Assembly (NCBI RefSeq): GCF_014651615.1
Contig: NZ_BMXF01000001.1
Location: 1,831,731 to 1,895,730 of the forward strand
Direction of reading: 5' to 3'
Source: Persicitalea jodogahamensis
Lineage (GTDB): Bacteria > Bacteroidota > Bacteroidia > Cytophagales > Spirosomataceae
Length of the DNA stretch: 64,000 nucleotides
The translations under genes and the position numbers were made by a program. The notes beneath the pieces are model-generated. The model did no database searches, was not told where the DNA came from, and saw only the letters and a program-made list of their open reading frames with translations. Positions 1 to 8,964 of the stretch are shown one piece after another. The first letter of the stretch is position 1, and each line of letters starts with the position of its first letter.

Positions 1-2
1 GC

Positions 3-512
3 AATGGGGTGCCTTTCAACGGTTCCTGGGTAGTTGGCAGTGGCAATTTGGCCGCAGACATGTATGCCAACGTGATGGCTGAATCTACAGGCCGCGTTCT
101 GGCCACCCGACTCTGGGAATCGACGGACGATCCTGGTATGAAGGATATGCTTGCTTTTCTGATCGCACGTGATACCATGCATCAAAACCAATGGCTTGCA
201 GTACTTGAAGAGCTGGGAGGCGTCGAAAACAACCATCCGATTCCGAACAGCTTTCCACAAAGTGAAGAGTTATCAAAGTTCAGCTACTCTTTCATTTCCA
301 CCGACATAAACAAACCCGAAGCGCCCGACGGACGTTGGGCAAAGGGTACCTCCGTAGATGGAAAAGGCGAATTCTCATTCGATCATGCCAGTCCGCATGG
401 GGAAGAGCCCAAGCTGGGCGAACCGTTGCCGGAAGGCCATGCCCAAAAGGAGCAGATGACCAACGGCGTTGTAAAAGGCGTCGCAAGCAAGGTGAAAGAT
501 TTGCTTTCTTAA
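3..512 (+). CDS. Manganese catalase, C-terminal part (cut by window start)
   Basis: The frame is open to the left window edge, so only the last ~170 residues are present. A GTG at 9 lies inside the protein and is not taken as the start. Family: di-manganese catalase, a cytosolic ferritin-like four-helix enzyme that disproportionates hydrogen peroxide. The stretch MAESTGR followed by RDTMHQ matches the second pair of metal-ligand helices (Glu and His). The tail has the loose Gly/Pro/Glu-rich extension usual in bacterial manganese catalases. A strong hairpin follows the stop. The N-terminal metal ligands are outside the window and cannot be checked. Confidence 0.85.
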   Translation, partial: NGVPFNGSWVVGSGNLAADMYANVMAESTGRVLATRLWESTDDPGMKDMLAFLIARDTMHQNQWLAVLEELGGVENNHPIPNSFPQSEELSKFSYSFISTDINKPEAPDGRWAKGTSVDGKGEFSFDHASPHGEEPKLGEPLPEGHAQKEQMTNGVVKGVASKVKDLLS

Positions 513-537
513 AAAGTCAGCTGCGATTAACTTCCAA

Positions 538-594
538 GTAGCCTCCGCTACGATCCCCTTACTGAGTTAGGGAAGTAGTGGAGGCTACTTTTTT
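538..594 (+). terminator. Rho-independent terminator after the manganese catalase
   Basis: A 14-bp stem with one mismatch (538-551 with 575-588), a 23-nt loop that can pair further, then a run of six T (589-594). It lies 26 bp after the catalase stop codon. Confidence 0.85.
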
Positions 595-661
595 GACTTT
601 AAAAATTGAGTATTTGACAATGAATCTTCTGTTGGCGAGTAAGTTAGAAGGGGAGGAGCAT

Positions 662-1633
662 CTACTTACTGAATGAACGCGAACTGGTCGCCGTTGCCGT
701 GGGGAAATCAGCCGGAATCGGAATATTGACCTTCCCGGTAGCAGCCCACTGCGACCCGCGTTGCAAACTAGTGATGAAACCAACGTCCTGCACCGAGTAG
801 TCCACGTGGCCCATGGCCATGTGGAACACACGCCCTTTGCCGTATCGGATCGTCATCATCATCGGTTCGTTTCGGTCAGTGCCGTTATTGTCTTTGGCTG
901 CATATGCGGTGGCCAGCACCTCCATATTTTCGGCTGGGCCACGCAATCGGTTATAGAGCTCGTCTTTGGTGTGCAGCCACGTGGCTGGCATTCCCTTGGT
1001 TATCGGGTGATTGGCGTTACGGATTGTTATCAGGAATTCCGACTGTGCTCCGTGTGCCCCGGCCTTACCCGGTGCGGTGTCCCGCACCAGTTTGCCTGCA
1101 TCGTTGTAATACACGTACGGCCCGTCTTTTTCAGTGCGATCGCCCCAGCCGCCCAAGCCAATCATCTGGTTGTAGGCAGGCCAATCCGGAAACGAATTGT
1201 TGGCGGCGTGTATGACGACCAGTCCGCCGCCATTTTTCATGAATTTTTCAAAATCGGCTTTCGTGGTTTCGGGCCACGAGGCGGCGTTCCAGCCAAAATT
1301 GCAGACGACCAGATCGTATTTCGAGAAGTCGGGGCGGAAATCGGGGTCTGTCTTAGACTTTTCGAGGGACTCGGTATTTGTAGCCCCCGCCACCGGATAA
1401 TCCTTGATGAACTCATCGCCCTTCCAGGTGTACTTACTGCGCTGAACATCCACCGAAAACTTTCCGGTTTCCTCCAGGTACTCTTTCATCATGTAGGTTA
1501 GCTTGGGCCACTGGTCATGGTTGTTTTGTCCATCCACAATCAGGGTCCGGATAGTCTTACCCGAGTTTTGACCGTGGACAGAAATGCCAGTTAAAAATGC
1601 AAGCGTCAAGATGAGTAATGGCCTTAGTTTCAT
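662..1633 (-). CDS. Secreted ThuA-like (trehalose-utilisation type) protein
   Basis: 323 residues from the ATG at 1633. That start is preferred over an upstream one because it places the signal peptide (KLRPLLILTLAFLTGISVHGQ) at the N-terminus. The rest matches the ThuA-like class I glutamine-amidotransferase fold: an early strand TLIVDGQNNHD, then KYDLVVCNFGW, GGGLVVIHAAN, a glycine-rich middle, and a late YGKGRVFHMAMGH segment. In Bacteroidota such proteins are exported and usually sit with sugar-degradation genes; the precise reaction is not established. It is separated from neighbours by about 70 bp on its 5' side, so it may be its own unit. Confidence 0.85.
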   Translation of the reverse strand: MKLRPLLILTLAFLTGISVHGQNSGKTIRTLIVDGQNNHDQWPKLTYMMKEYLEETGKFSVDVQRSKYTWKGDEFIKDYPVAGATNTESLEKSKTDPDFRPDFSKYDLVVCNFGWNAASWPETTKADFEKFMKNGGGLVVIHAANNSFPDWPAYNQMIGLGGWGDRTEKDGPYVYYNDAGKLVRDTAPGKAGAHGAQSEFLITIRNANHPITKGMPATWLHTKDELYNRLRGPAENMEVLATAYAAKDNNGTDRNEPMMMTIRYGKGRVFHMAMGHVDYSVQDVGFITSLQRGSQWAATGKVNIPIPADFPTATATSSRSFSK

Positions 1634-1705
1634 TGTCCGGGTTGGTTTATTTTTATGACTGCCAAAAGAAAGGAGCAAATAAACCTAAAATACTGAACAC
1701 TCAGG

Positions 1706-2455
1706 TCAAAAACGGTAGGTTGCCCCAATGGCTGCATAATTGATCCAGGTGAAATTATACACCGACTCCACATCCGCACCGCCTTCCACTACCCGATAGC
1801 CTGCCCGTAAACCGAATTTTGGGCCAAAATCGTAGCCTAGCCCCAAAAACACGTCCTCAGCGCGGCCCGGCCCGGCACCGGCCAATGCATCAGCTTCCAG
1901 CATAATCCGCCAGCGATTGCTAAGGCGGTACATTGAGAAGATATTCAAAAGCGGTACAAAACCGACGTTGCTGAAATGCGTGTCCTGGCTATCGGAAATA
2001 AGCCGCACATCGGCATCCCGGATTTTCGCCGTAAGGCCCACGCCCAGCCGGAAACGCTCACTCCGTACGATGGCGTAGCGATACGTCAGACGATACGAAT
2101 TGAACTGGTACTTGGCGGTAATGGCCTCGTTCGGGGCATAAGCCAGACCGTTGAAGTTAACTACCTGATCGAATTGTCCTTTGTAAGTAGCAGTCAGCGG
2201 GGCATAAAGAGCCGTGATGGTGTGCCGGTCGTTAAAGGTGACGCCTAACCTGACTCGACTATAGGCGAGGGGTTGCACCTCAAAATTATTTTTGCCCAGG
2301 TCAAACTGCGTGCCGCCAGTGTTCGGAATGCTGATTCTATTGTAGGGCGTTCCTAAAACAAGCCCTCCTTCCAGGTCCATCCAGAATTGGGCCTGGGCGG
2401 CGGAGAGGGGAATAAGAAAACAAATAAGGAAGTAAAAAGACTTTTTCGGCAACAT
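1706..2455 (-). CDS. Putative small outer-membrane beta-barrel protein
   Basis: 249 residues from the ATG at 2455. A longer in-frame start at 2605 would run through the terminator hairpin of the upstream gene and bury the signal peptide (LPKKSFYFLICFLIPLSAAQAQ), so it is rejected. The mature part alternates polar and hydrophobic residues, is rich in Tyr, Arg and Gly, and ends in an aromatic residue (YRF), as outer-membrane barrels do. No family is recognised and no function is assigned. Confidence 0.7.
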   Translation of the reverse strand: MLPKKSFYFLICFLIPLSAAQAQFWMDLEGGLVLGTPYNRISIPNTGGTQFDLGKNNFEVQPLAYSRVRLGVTFNDRHTITALYAPLTATYKGQFDQVVNFNGLAYAPNEAITAKYQFNSYRLTYRYAIVRSERFRLGVGLTAKIRDADVRLISDSQDTHFSNVGFVPLLNIFSMYRLSNRWRIMLEADALAGAGPGRAEDVFLGLGYDFGPKFGLRAGYRVVEGGADVESVYNFTWINYAAIGATYRF

Positions 2456-2545
2456 GGAGAAGCAGAGGTTGATTAGAGATCGTTTTTTCCTTGCTCCCGC
2501 TACAAAAAGCAGACCACGGGTACTGGAGTTTGGCCATGGTTTCAT

Positions 2546-2587
2546 AAAAAAGCCCCGTTCCGAAGACTGTTGCTTCGGAGCGGGGCT
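2546..2587 (-). terminator. Rho-independent terminator after the AbfB-lectin gene
   Basis: A perfect 15-bp inverted repeat (2551-2565 with 2573-2587) with a 7-nt loop. It is followed on the minus strand by five T (2550-2546), and sits 22 bp after the stop codon of the gene ending at 2610. Confidence 0.9.
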
Positions 2588-2609
2588 CGTACCTGAGCAG
2601 TTCACAACG

Positions 2610-3719
2610 TTACTTTACTGGCTCAAACAACCAGCTTGCATCCTGACGGTACACCTTGTCATTGCGGGCATTGGCATCGGCTTGGGTTACTTTTAATACA
2701 TAGCCCTGGTGCCGCAGAAACCAGCCTCCGTTCGCCGGATAGCCAGCGGTTTCGAGTGAGATATAATTGAGCCCCCCTGCTTCCTTCTCTTCGGGAGTAC
2801 GCACGTAAAAGTGCCCTCTTCCGCTGGCCGGGGTACCGGGATACAAAGTCAATAGTTTGTCGTTTCCAACTTGAAGGTAAAGGTCCGGGATGGGGGAGTT
2901 CAACAGTTTTAACGCAATAATACCTTTCGCTTTGTCAACATCAATTTTCTCAAACTCCATGACGGTGGCATCTTTGGGGCTCACGATTTTTCCTTCGAAA
3001 TAAGGTTTGTTGCCATCGCCTGCGTTTTTCTTCTGCGCATTCTTGTCATACCCCATCCAGTAGTCGCTGCCTGTTTCTACCCGGTTTCCACTAATGGAGT
3101 AGGCGTGGAGACGGAATTTGATGGGAAGAACGGCGGGAGCGACCTCCTTGCTATTGACCTTAATGCGTACTCCCCTGATGCTGTTGTTGGTGCATTGGTT
3201 GTATTGAACAATCACGATCCGATTCTCCTCGCCCTTTACGAGCTGATCTTTCAAATCTACCTCCTTGTATTTCGAAGCATTTCCTATAAGGTCGGAGCCC
3301 GGCTGGTACCCCCCGTTTTTATGGTTGCTATTGAAAAAATAGATGCGGGCCCCGTCGTCAGCCATGTCGTAAGACACGGTGAAGGTTTTCAAATCCACGT
3401 TTTTAGGAATAAAAACCGAGGTTTGAAAATACGTGAAGTCCAACTGCTGAGCGCATTTTTTTACGTTTCTACCCAAGTCAGGGTAGTCTACAGTTCCATC
3501 GCTTTGCGTCTTGGCCAGCTCCCACTTGGTATCCGATTTTGCGGGGATTTTCGCCTGGTCGAAAGCCGCTATCCTCGCCTCCATATCGGGGGTGTTGAAT
3601 TCAATTATTCCTTCGTTTCCTTCGTGGATTTGCCACGCGCCCACCTGCACTTGCGCGAAGGCCGGGCTTAGGCTCAGGATTACGATCAGAAATTTGATAA
3701 ATGTGTATACAGTTTTCAT
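2610..3719 (-). CDS. Secreted protein with C-terminal AbfB-like lectin domain
   Basis: 369 residues. Signal peptide at 1-22 (ends SPAFAQ). Residues ~25-190 look like a galactose-binding-like beta-sandwich (aromatic strands, SYDMADDGARIYFF, YNQCTNNSIRGVRI). The C-terminus (~315-369) has the pattern of the arabinofuranosidase-B beta-trefoil lectin: ISLETAGYPANGGWFLRHQG, then DKVYRQDASWLFEP. No catalytic residues are visible, so binding of a glycan or surface polymer is inferred. Its promoter region shares a paired TGACGGA motif with the CAP/astacin operon 5 kb away, which suggests common control by the adjacent hybrid regulator. A terminator follows the gene. Confidence 0.75.
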   Translation of the reverse strand: MKTVYTFIKFLIVILSLSPAFAQVQVGAWQIHEGNEGIIEFNTPDMEARIAAFDQAKIPAKSDTKWELAKTQSDGTVDYPDLGRNVKKCAQQLDFTYFQTSVFIPKNVDLKTFTVSYDMADDGARIYFFNSNHKNGGYQPGSDLIGNASKYKEVDLKDQLVKGEENRIVIVQYNQCTNNSIRGVRIKVNSKEVAPAVLPIKFRLHAYSISGNRVETGSDYWMGYDKNAQKKNAGDGNKPYFEGKIVSPKDATVMEFEKIDVDKAKGIIALKLLNSPIPDLYLQVGNDKLLTLYPGTPASGRGHFYVRTPEEKEAGGLNYISLETAGYPANGGWFLRHQGYVLKVTQADANARNDKVYRQDASWLFEPVK

Positions 3720-3788
3720 TTGGGTAATGTTATTGTGTGTTGCCTACTCTAATCCGTATTTTCGGCCGACTACGTTGGTACGAGGGCA

Positions 3789-3844
3789 CAAAATTGGAGC
3801 ACCGGGACGAGCAAAATCCGTCATCTTTGCCGCAAAATCCGTCA
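3789..3844 (-). promoter_or_regulatory. Promoter with paired TGACGGA direct repeats (copy 1)
   Basis: On the minus strand TGACGGA occurs at 3844-3838 and again at 3823-3817, exactly 21 bp apart. The second copy runs into TTTTG, a possible -33 element, and CAATTTTG at 3796-3789 is a -7-like element. The same arrangement with identical spacings lies upstream of the CAP-domain gene (8965-9020). The 21-bp period is two DNA turns, as expected for a dimeric or tandem DNA-binding protein. Binding by the neighbouring AraC-type output domain is inference. Confidence 0.6.
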
Positions 3845-3919
3845 GAATATGCTTGTAGCAGTCTCGATAAGGTACTTGGAGAGTATGGGCAGGGGTGTGA
3901 TTCGTAATGAATGGTTGTT

Positions 3920-4447
3920 TTACCTCATCTCCACCAGACGCAGTCCACCATTCATGTGTTGAAAAACGCCCAATTGACCACTAACCAGCGAATCGCACGA
4001 TGTGGGGCCTGAGCTGATGCGCACACTGCCAAAGTACAAACAGTGATTGCCATCGGACTCCACAAGGCGGTAGTTGTCGACCACCAGGGGTAGTTCGAAG
4101 CGAAGGCCGGCAGCTACCTTTTCTTTGCTTATCTGTTTCTTGAGTCGATAACGGAAGGAAGAACCGTCGGCCATGGGCTCGTCGATTTCCCGTTTTTCCA
4201 CAACAATTTCGTAGTTGTACCCCCATTCGTACTCGAACTCATCGATCGAATCGTAAAAAAACTCGGCTTCGCCACCTTTTTCACTAACCAGATAGCACAA
4301 CTGAACGCCTTCGCCCTGACATGGCATCCGGTAGTGCGAAATCTTCCACCGCAACTCCTCTGATTGATGGGCCATTTTGCTGGCGCATCCCGTCAACGAT
4401 AGGAATGCGAGGGTTGAAAAAAGGGTGTGGATTACATGTACCATCAT
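3920..4447 (-). CDS. Predicted lipoprotein of unknown function
   Basis: 175 residues from the ATG at 4447 (a second ATG follows at 4444). The N-terminus is a lipoprotein signal: a hydrophobic stretch then LSLTGCASK, with the cysteine as lipidation site. The remainder is polar and strand-rich, with cysteines near MPCQGEGVQLCYL and again near the C-terminus (NHCLYF, PTSCDS) that could form disulfides. I do not recognise the family. It lies between the AbfB-lectin gene and the astacin gene on the same strand but with its own ~150-bp upstream gap. Confidence 0.65.
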   Translation of the reverse strand: MMVHVIHTLFSTLAFLSLTGCASKMAHQSEELRWKISHYRMPCQGEGVQLCYLVSEKGGEAEFFYDSIDEFEYEWGYNYEIVVEKREIDEPMADGSSFRYRLKKQISKEKVAAGLRFELPLVVDNYRLVESDGNHCLYFGSVRISSGPTSCDSLVSGQLGVFQHMNGGLRLVEMR

Positions 4448-4596
4448 GTTGCTATGATTTAGTGGTTCTGGCACTGTCGGGTGAAAAACCGGTTTGACTG
4501 AATGGGAGGCTGCGGGGACACGGAACAGACTTACCCCTTAAAATATCTTTCAGAAGCTGTTTAAGTTAATATAAAACTAGCTCACACCTTCTTAGA

Positions 4597-7230
4597 TTAG
4601 CGTCTGCGACCGACATATGGCTTGCCATAAACCTCTACTTCTGTCAAGCTGAGTGGAGTCATTTCTAGCCCCTGCTTCTGGAGAGAAATCCTTATTTTTC
4701 GAGTAGTCCTGTTGATTGGTATGACAAAACTAGTCTGATCAGCTTCCCATCTATATGGGCCTAATGACTCTACTCTACCGCTAGAAGCATCTCTGCCAAA
4801 GACATCAGAATCGTATCCGGGATTGTCTGGAGCCAATGGTTCGGTAGCTGGGCGTGAGTGAATTTCTTCAGCTCCGGTGGTAACATAAAAATTCCTGCCC
4901 GCTAAATTTGAAGCCTCTGAGCTGTTCCAAATCACTATGTGATCTACTTCGGCGAGCTGACCTAAATCTACCTGCCATGCAGGCGTGAGGCTGGGTGGGG
5001 TTTGGCTTACCGAGTTAGCCGGGCCGTTCAAATAAGCCCTGTTTTTATTTCCGTCTATCGCTTTCTGAGAATTGCTGAATTGGGTGTTATCTCCATAGGA
5101 TTGCCAGGTCTTGGCGATGGGTAATAAAGCTAAATTATCGAGTGCCACGGCACTGGGAGTAAATCCTGGAATGGGAACCGGTTTTCTGCCGTCAGTTATC
5201 GGCTCGGCAGTTTTGCCTTGCCTAATCCTAGAAGGCGTCTCGGTTTGAGGCTGTCCAGTACGCATCGCCGTGGGTGTCTCAGTTTGAGGTTGTCCAGTGC
5301 GCATTGCCGTGGGTGTCCCGGTTTGAGGCTGTCTACTAGGCGTTGTGGCAGGAGGCGCTGTCGCCCATATTTCCTCTCCATTGGCAGCTACAAGTCTTAG
5401 TCGTCCATCGTCAGTCAGCTCAGCGCGGATGCTCTTGTGCAGAATGACCGGAGCCACTGCATCTCTTCCATTAGTGGCACAATACGATTTGTTCTGTGAA
5501 CTTTGGATACAAATGTTGCCGTCGGGGTTGTAGCTCAAATACCCTTTCGCAACTCCTTCACCAAAGGGATTACTCAGAGGAAAAGTATACACGTTAAGGC
5601 CACTCGGGATTTCCTCGATCACAAAATTGCCGTCGGGGGTACCCCTGAGTTGGAATTTTCCGTTGGGAGAGACCATTTTCTCCCCTTCCTGCAGCCTGTC
5701 GCCGGGCTTCATCTGTCCCCGATACCTCAGGATTGCCGCGTTATCCACCGGCGTGGTTCGGCTCATAGCTGGGTTACTGGTTTCGGTTGGGCGCGTCCGT
5801 ACCGGTGTGTTTGTTTCGGTACTCGTTGGGCGTGTTCGTACTGCGGGATCCGTTTCAGTACCCGTTGGGCGCGTTTGGGGTGGAGTGGGCGTGGTAGTGG
5901 TCACCGTTGGTGTGGGAGTCTGGGGAGAAGTAGTAGTTGGCTTCCCTGTATTTGAAGCAACTATGTTGGCCCCAGCGGGCTTGCATGAACCCGGAACGTA
6001 CAGGGTCGCCACGGCGGCAATGTCCCCGGCGCTCAAGCCATCGCGTTGCCCCATAACCGAATTTTCATCGCCCTTGGCATTTTTCAGATTGATGGTGTTT
6101 TGGTTGTTTTTTGAAAAAGCTTTTGCCGGGTAATGCATGACAGAGCTAAAATCATACGCCCCTATGTTGGTTGCCTTGTCATCCTGCTTCTGGAAATTGT
6201 GCTCTTTGCCAGCCTGGATGTTCCCAAAGCTGATCGTAACGTACGTATCGCGGTCTTCCCGGCTTTGTGCGTGGACAAAACCAGCGGCATGTAAGATTTC
6301 GTGCACCACAGTACCCTGATTGGCTTGGGTAATTGAGATTTCCTGACGACCTCCTTTATAGCTTTTGCCCAAAACTGACCAGTTTCCATTCTTGGAGACA
6401 AACTCAACGTAGTCGGTCTGATTGGTCCGGGGTACTACACAAAGGTTTGTTTTATCATGTACTTCCTTGATACCGGCCAAAATAATATCTCTTTTAGGGT
6501 GCCCGGCTGGAAGGACATAAGGGATAGTGGAATTTGGCCATCGCCGGGATTGGTCGTCGTTGGATGCCGCATCATTGGATGGAGCGGTAGTACTGGTAAA
6601 ATCCCCGACATCTCCCAGGATCATGTCACTTTGGTAGATCACTTTCCCATCGGCGATTTCCACTTCGATATTTTGTGCCGTCTTGGACCTTGGGAGCACG
6701 ATGTTCATCTGTTTTCTTTCAGTGGGACCCGTATATCCTTCTACGGGAACAGGCTCGGTAGCCGGGGTTACAGCAACAGCTACCGGGATATCGAGTTTAC
6801 CCATTGCATTATTCCAAACTAACTCATTAGCGTCGGTGTAGAGACCCAACAGTCCATCATCATTCAGCATGGCGCGTACTGGTTTCCAGTCGCCGGTTCC
6901 GTACTTGGGGTCAAAGTACGCCTGTGTCTCGGTCGACCAGGCCGCCTGGTTGTCACGGTCGTTGACCACCAGATTGCCGTCGGCTTGCATGGTCAAATAA
7001 CTCCCGCTGCCTTTGGTGGCCATGCTGCACCACACAAATTTATCGCTGCTGGTGTAGATGCACAGGTTGCCGTCGGGTTGCATAGTCAGGTAGTGGCTTT
7101 TATTGGGGGAATAAAGGCGTTGACCCTCCGTGAGCTTGGCTCCTACTGCCAGCATACCGGCAACCGACTGGGCGATGGCCGAGTGAGCGAGGATCATCAC
7201 CAGAAAAACAGAAGAAATAAAATTTTTCAT
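4597..7230 (-). CDS. Secreted astacin-type (M12A) metalloprotease with lectin and discoidin modules
   Basis: 877 residues. Order: signal peptide 1-20; B-type (bulb) lectin-like domain ~28-145 with repeated PDGNL motifs; astacin catalytic domain ~225-415; Thr/Pro-rich linker ~420-495 with repeated RTRPT units; second lectin-like domain ~503-625; tandem 13-residue repeats ~632-672; F5/8 type C (discoidin)-like domain ~700-870. The zinc motif is HEILHAAGFVHAQSREDRD from His310, with the Met-turn SVMHY at 363-367. The usual HE after GF is HA here; that Glu is not a zinc ligand. The protein probably cleaves extracellular protein while bound to glycans. It lies 75 bp downstream of the CAP-domain gene, which shares its last two modules, so both probably form one operon. 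Confidence 0.85.
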   Translation of the reverse strand: MKNFISSVFLVMILAHSAIAQSVAGMLAVGAKLTEGQRLYSPNKSHYLTMQPDGNLCIYTSSDKFVWCSMATKGSGSYLTMQADGNLVVNDRDNQAAWSTETQAYFDPKYGTGDWKPVRAMLNDDGLLGLYTDANELVWNNAMGKLDIPVAVAVTPATEPVPVEGYTGPTERKQMNIVLPRSKTAQNIEVEIADGKVIYQSDMILGDVGDFTSTTAPSNDAASNDDQSRRWPNSTIPYVLPAGHPKRDIILAGIKEVHDKTNLCVVPRTNQTDYVEFVSKNGNWSVLGKSYKGGRQEISITQANQGTVVHEILHAAGFVHAQSREDRDTYVTISFGNIQAGKEHNFQKQDDKATNIGAYDFSSVMHYPAKAFSKNNQNTINLKNAKGDENSVMGQRDGLSAGDIAAVATLYVPGSCKPAGANIVASNTGKPTTTSPQTPTPTVTTTTPTPPQTRPTGTETDPAVRTRPTSTETNTPVRTRPTETSNPAMSRTTPVDNAAILRYRGQMKPGDRLQEGEKMVSPNGKFQLRGTPDGNFVIEEIPSGLNVYTFPLSNPFGEGVAKGYLSYNPDGNICIQSSQNKSYCATNGRDAVAPVILHKSIRAELTDDGRLRLVAANGEEIWATAPPATTPSRQPQTGTPTAMRTGQPQTETPTAMRTGQPQTETPSRIRQGKTAEPITDGRKPVPIPGFTPSAVALDNLALLPIAKTWQSYGDNTQFSNSQKAIDGNKNRAYLNGPANSVSQTPPSLTPAWQVDLGQLAEVDHIVIWNSSEASNLAGRNFYVTTGAEEIHSRPATEPLAPDNPGYDSDVFGRDASSGRVESLGPYRWEADQTSFVIPINRTTRKIRISLQKQGLEMTPLSLTEVEVYGKPYVGRRR
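5232..5340 (-). repeat. 39-bp tandem repeat coding the 13-residue linker repeats
   Basis: About 2.7 copies of a 39-bp unit inside the astacin gene, encoding TGQPQTETPTAMR-type units between the second lectin domain and the discoidin domain. Copies differ by only a few bases, so expansion looks recent or maintained by slippage or recombination. Confidence 0.75.
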
Positions 7231-7305
7231 GATTGATTTGGTTGGTTTTAGCGTGATAGGGTACTCTTTTCAGGATTTCCGACTAACTCTTATCGTCTCT
7301 AAATC

Positions 7306-8907
7306 CTACCTCCCGAACACCTGCACTTCCGTCAGGCTGAGGGGCCTGGGATTTGAGCCTTGTACCAGAGTGATGCGGACGTATCTGCTCTTCTGGTTGA
7401 CATTTATTGTATGGCTTTTCGTATTGGCCGACCATGGGTTCAGTGGTCCATACAGTCCGCCATCACCATTGACTGAATTATCTGTGATTACGAAGGGGGT
7501 GCTCGAAGTGAGGACAATGAAATTTTGCAGCCTTTCCCAGCAGCAATCCTGCCGGTTCCAGATAACAATTTTCTCAATATCGTACACGGCCCCTAAGTCC
7601 ACTTCCCACCAGGCAGACCGTTCGTCGCTGGTGTGGGTAATGGAATTTTTTGTGTCGCCCATTTTAAAAGAGCCATCGGTATTGCCGTCAACAGCCTTGC
7701 CGGAGCCGGCATAGCTGGGGTCCATCTCCGAAGATTGCCTGGTGGGTTTATTCAGGGCCAAATTGGTGACTGCCCCTTTGCCGGCGTTGGCTGAACTGGT
7801 TCTTGGAACAAGCTTTCCGGTCGCCGACCAGATTTCATTCCCAGCTTTGTCGACCAGTACAAAACGCCCGTCGTCGGTTAATTCAGCGTGGTCGCTTTTG
7901 TGCAGAATAGTCGAAGCTGCCCCGTCGCGCCCATTGGTGGCGTAGTACGCTTTTTGTTGCGTGCTGTTGACAACGATATTGCCGTCGGGATTGTAGCTCA
8001 AAAAGCTCACCTTGGGCGCACTATTAAGACCGTCGTTAAGCGGAAAGGTGTAGGCCACCCGGCTATCCGGTACTGTTTCGATAACAAAACTACCGTCCGG
8101 CGTGCCCCTCAGTTGAAATCGGCCATTGGCCGAAACCAGTTTTTCGCCTTCCTGCAGCTTGTCGCCGGGTTTCATAAGGGACTGATATTTCAGAGTAGCC
8201 GCTTGGGCCGGATTCGCGGCGAAGGGGTCGGTTTTGGGTGACGTGTTGCCAACTGAGGTAGTAGCCGGACTTGCCGCGCCTTCCACGTAGCTCCATATTG
8301 CCGTAAAATACCACATGTCCCCATTCTTAGCCACACCGTATCCCACCACATTGACGGGAATACTCTTCCCGTTGTACGAGTCCAGATTCCAGGTGGGCCG
8401 GTAGTGCGTCTCTGATTTCATCCAGCCTATAGGGTACTCAGACAGGCTCATGGCACCCGCGCATGCCTCGGGCTTCGGGTGGTTTTTCAAGTACCTGTCC
8501 ACTCTTGCGCCAAAATCACGGTAGTTTCGATTGTCGTGCGTGACATTCTTAATGGATGCCTGATAATCAGCTTGCTCTTGTGCCAATTTATTGAGGTCCT
8601 CATGGATAATCAGCGGTTTCAGGTTAGAGGGCAGGTTGAGTGCCGTCTGACATCCCTGCTGTTTTCGGTAGTTGGGGTTCAATCGGGCCTCGTTGTTTAT
8701 AGCCAGCATAGTGGCCCTGACCTTGTCCAGTTCGGTTTTCGTCAGGCTTGATTTAGTGCTAAGATTTTTAAGGTAGTCCAGGTTAGCCTGATCGTGAAGT
8801 TGAGCAACTACCTCTGCAGAACACAGCACAGTAGCCAGCACCAGTAGGAGGAGAGGTTTGAATTTTGAGAGGCCTTCCGGGAAGAAAAGTAAACGTTTTG
8901 CTTTCAT
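7306..8907 (-). CDS. Secreted CAP-domain (SCP/PR-1-like) protein with lectin and discoidin modules
   Basis: 533 residues. Signal peptide 1-36; CAP domain ~65-208 (LNKLAQEQADYQASI, THDNR with the conserved His, and the closing strands VVGYGVAKNGDMWYFTAIW); lectin-like domain ~240-365; F5/8 type C domain ~378-532. The last two modules are clear paralogues of those in the astacin protease encoded 75 bp downstream (shared MKPGDKLQEGEKLVS, LRGTPDG, LSYNPDGNI, YATNGRD). CAP proteins are extracellular and variously bind lipids or act as proteases; no activity can be assigned here. First gene of a likely two-gene operon behind the paired TGACGGA promoter. Confidence 0.8.
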   Translation of the reverse strand: MKAKRLLFFPEGLSKFKPLLLLVLATVLCSAEVVAQLHDQANLDYLKNLSTKSSLTKTELDKVRATMLAINNEARLNPNYRKQQGCQTALNLPSNLKPLIIHEDLNKLAQEQADYQASIKNVTHDNRNYRDFGARVDRYLKNHPKPEACAGAMSLSEYPIGWMKSETHYRPTWNLDSYNGKSIPVNVVGYGVAKNGDMWYFTAIWSYVEGAASPATTSVGNTSPKTDPFAANPAQAATLKYQSLMKPGDKLQEGEKLVSANGRFQLRGTPDGSFVIETVPDSRVAYTFPLNDGLNSAPKVSFLSYNPDGNIVVNSTQQKAYYATNGRDGAASTILHKSDHAELTDDGRFVLVDKAGNEIWSATGKLVPRTSSANAGKGAVTNLALNKPTRQSSEMDPSYAGSGKAVDGNTDGSFKMGDTKNSITHTSDERSAWWEVDLGAVYDIEKIVIWNRQDCCWERLQNFIVLTSSTPFVITDNSVNGDGGLYGPLNPWSANTKSHTINVNQKSRYVRITLVQGSNPRPLSLTEVQVFGR

Positions 8908-8964
8908 AGTGTATGGTGAGTTTTGTGTTTGTTACCTGACTGCATTGAGATTTCAGGCATGGCA

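Noticed and set aside
761-1501. Long plus-strand frame opposite the ThuA-like gene
   Set aside because: Fully antisense to a gene with a signal peptide and family motifs; no domain recognised.
2456-2605. Longer start for the small barrel protein
   Set aside because: It would run through the terminator hairpin at 2546-2587 and place the signal peptide 50 residues in.
5232-5340. Short regular repeats as a CRISPR array
   Set aside because: The repeats are in frame, coding, and without unique spacers.
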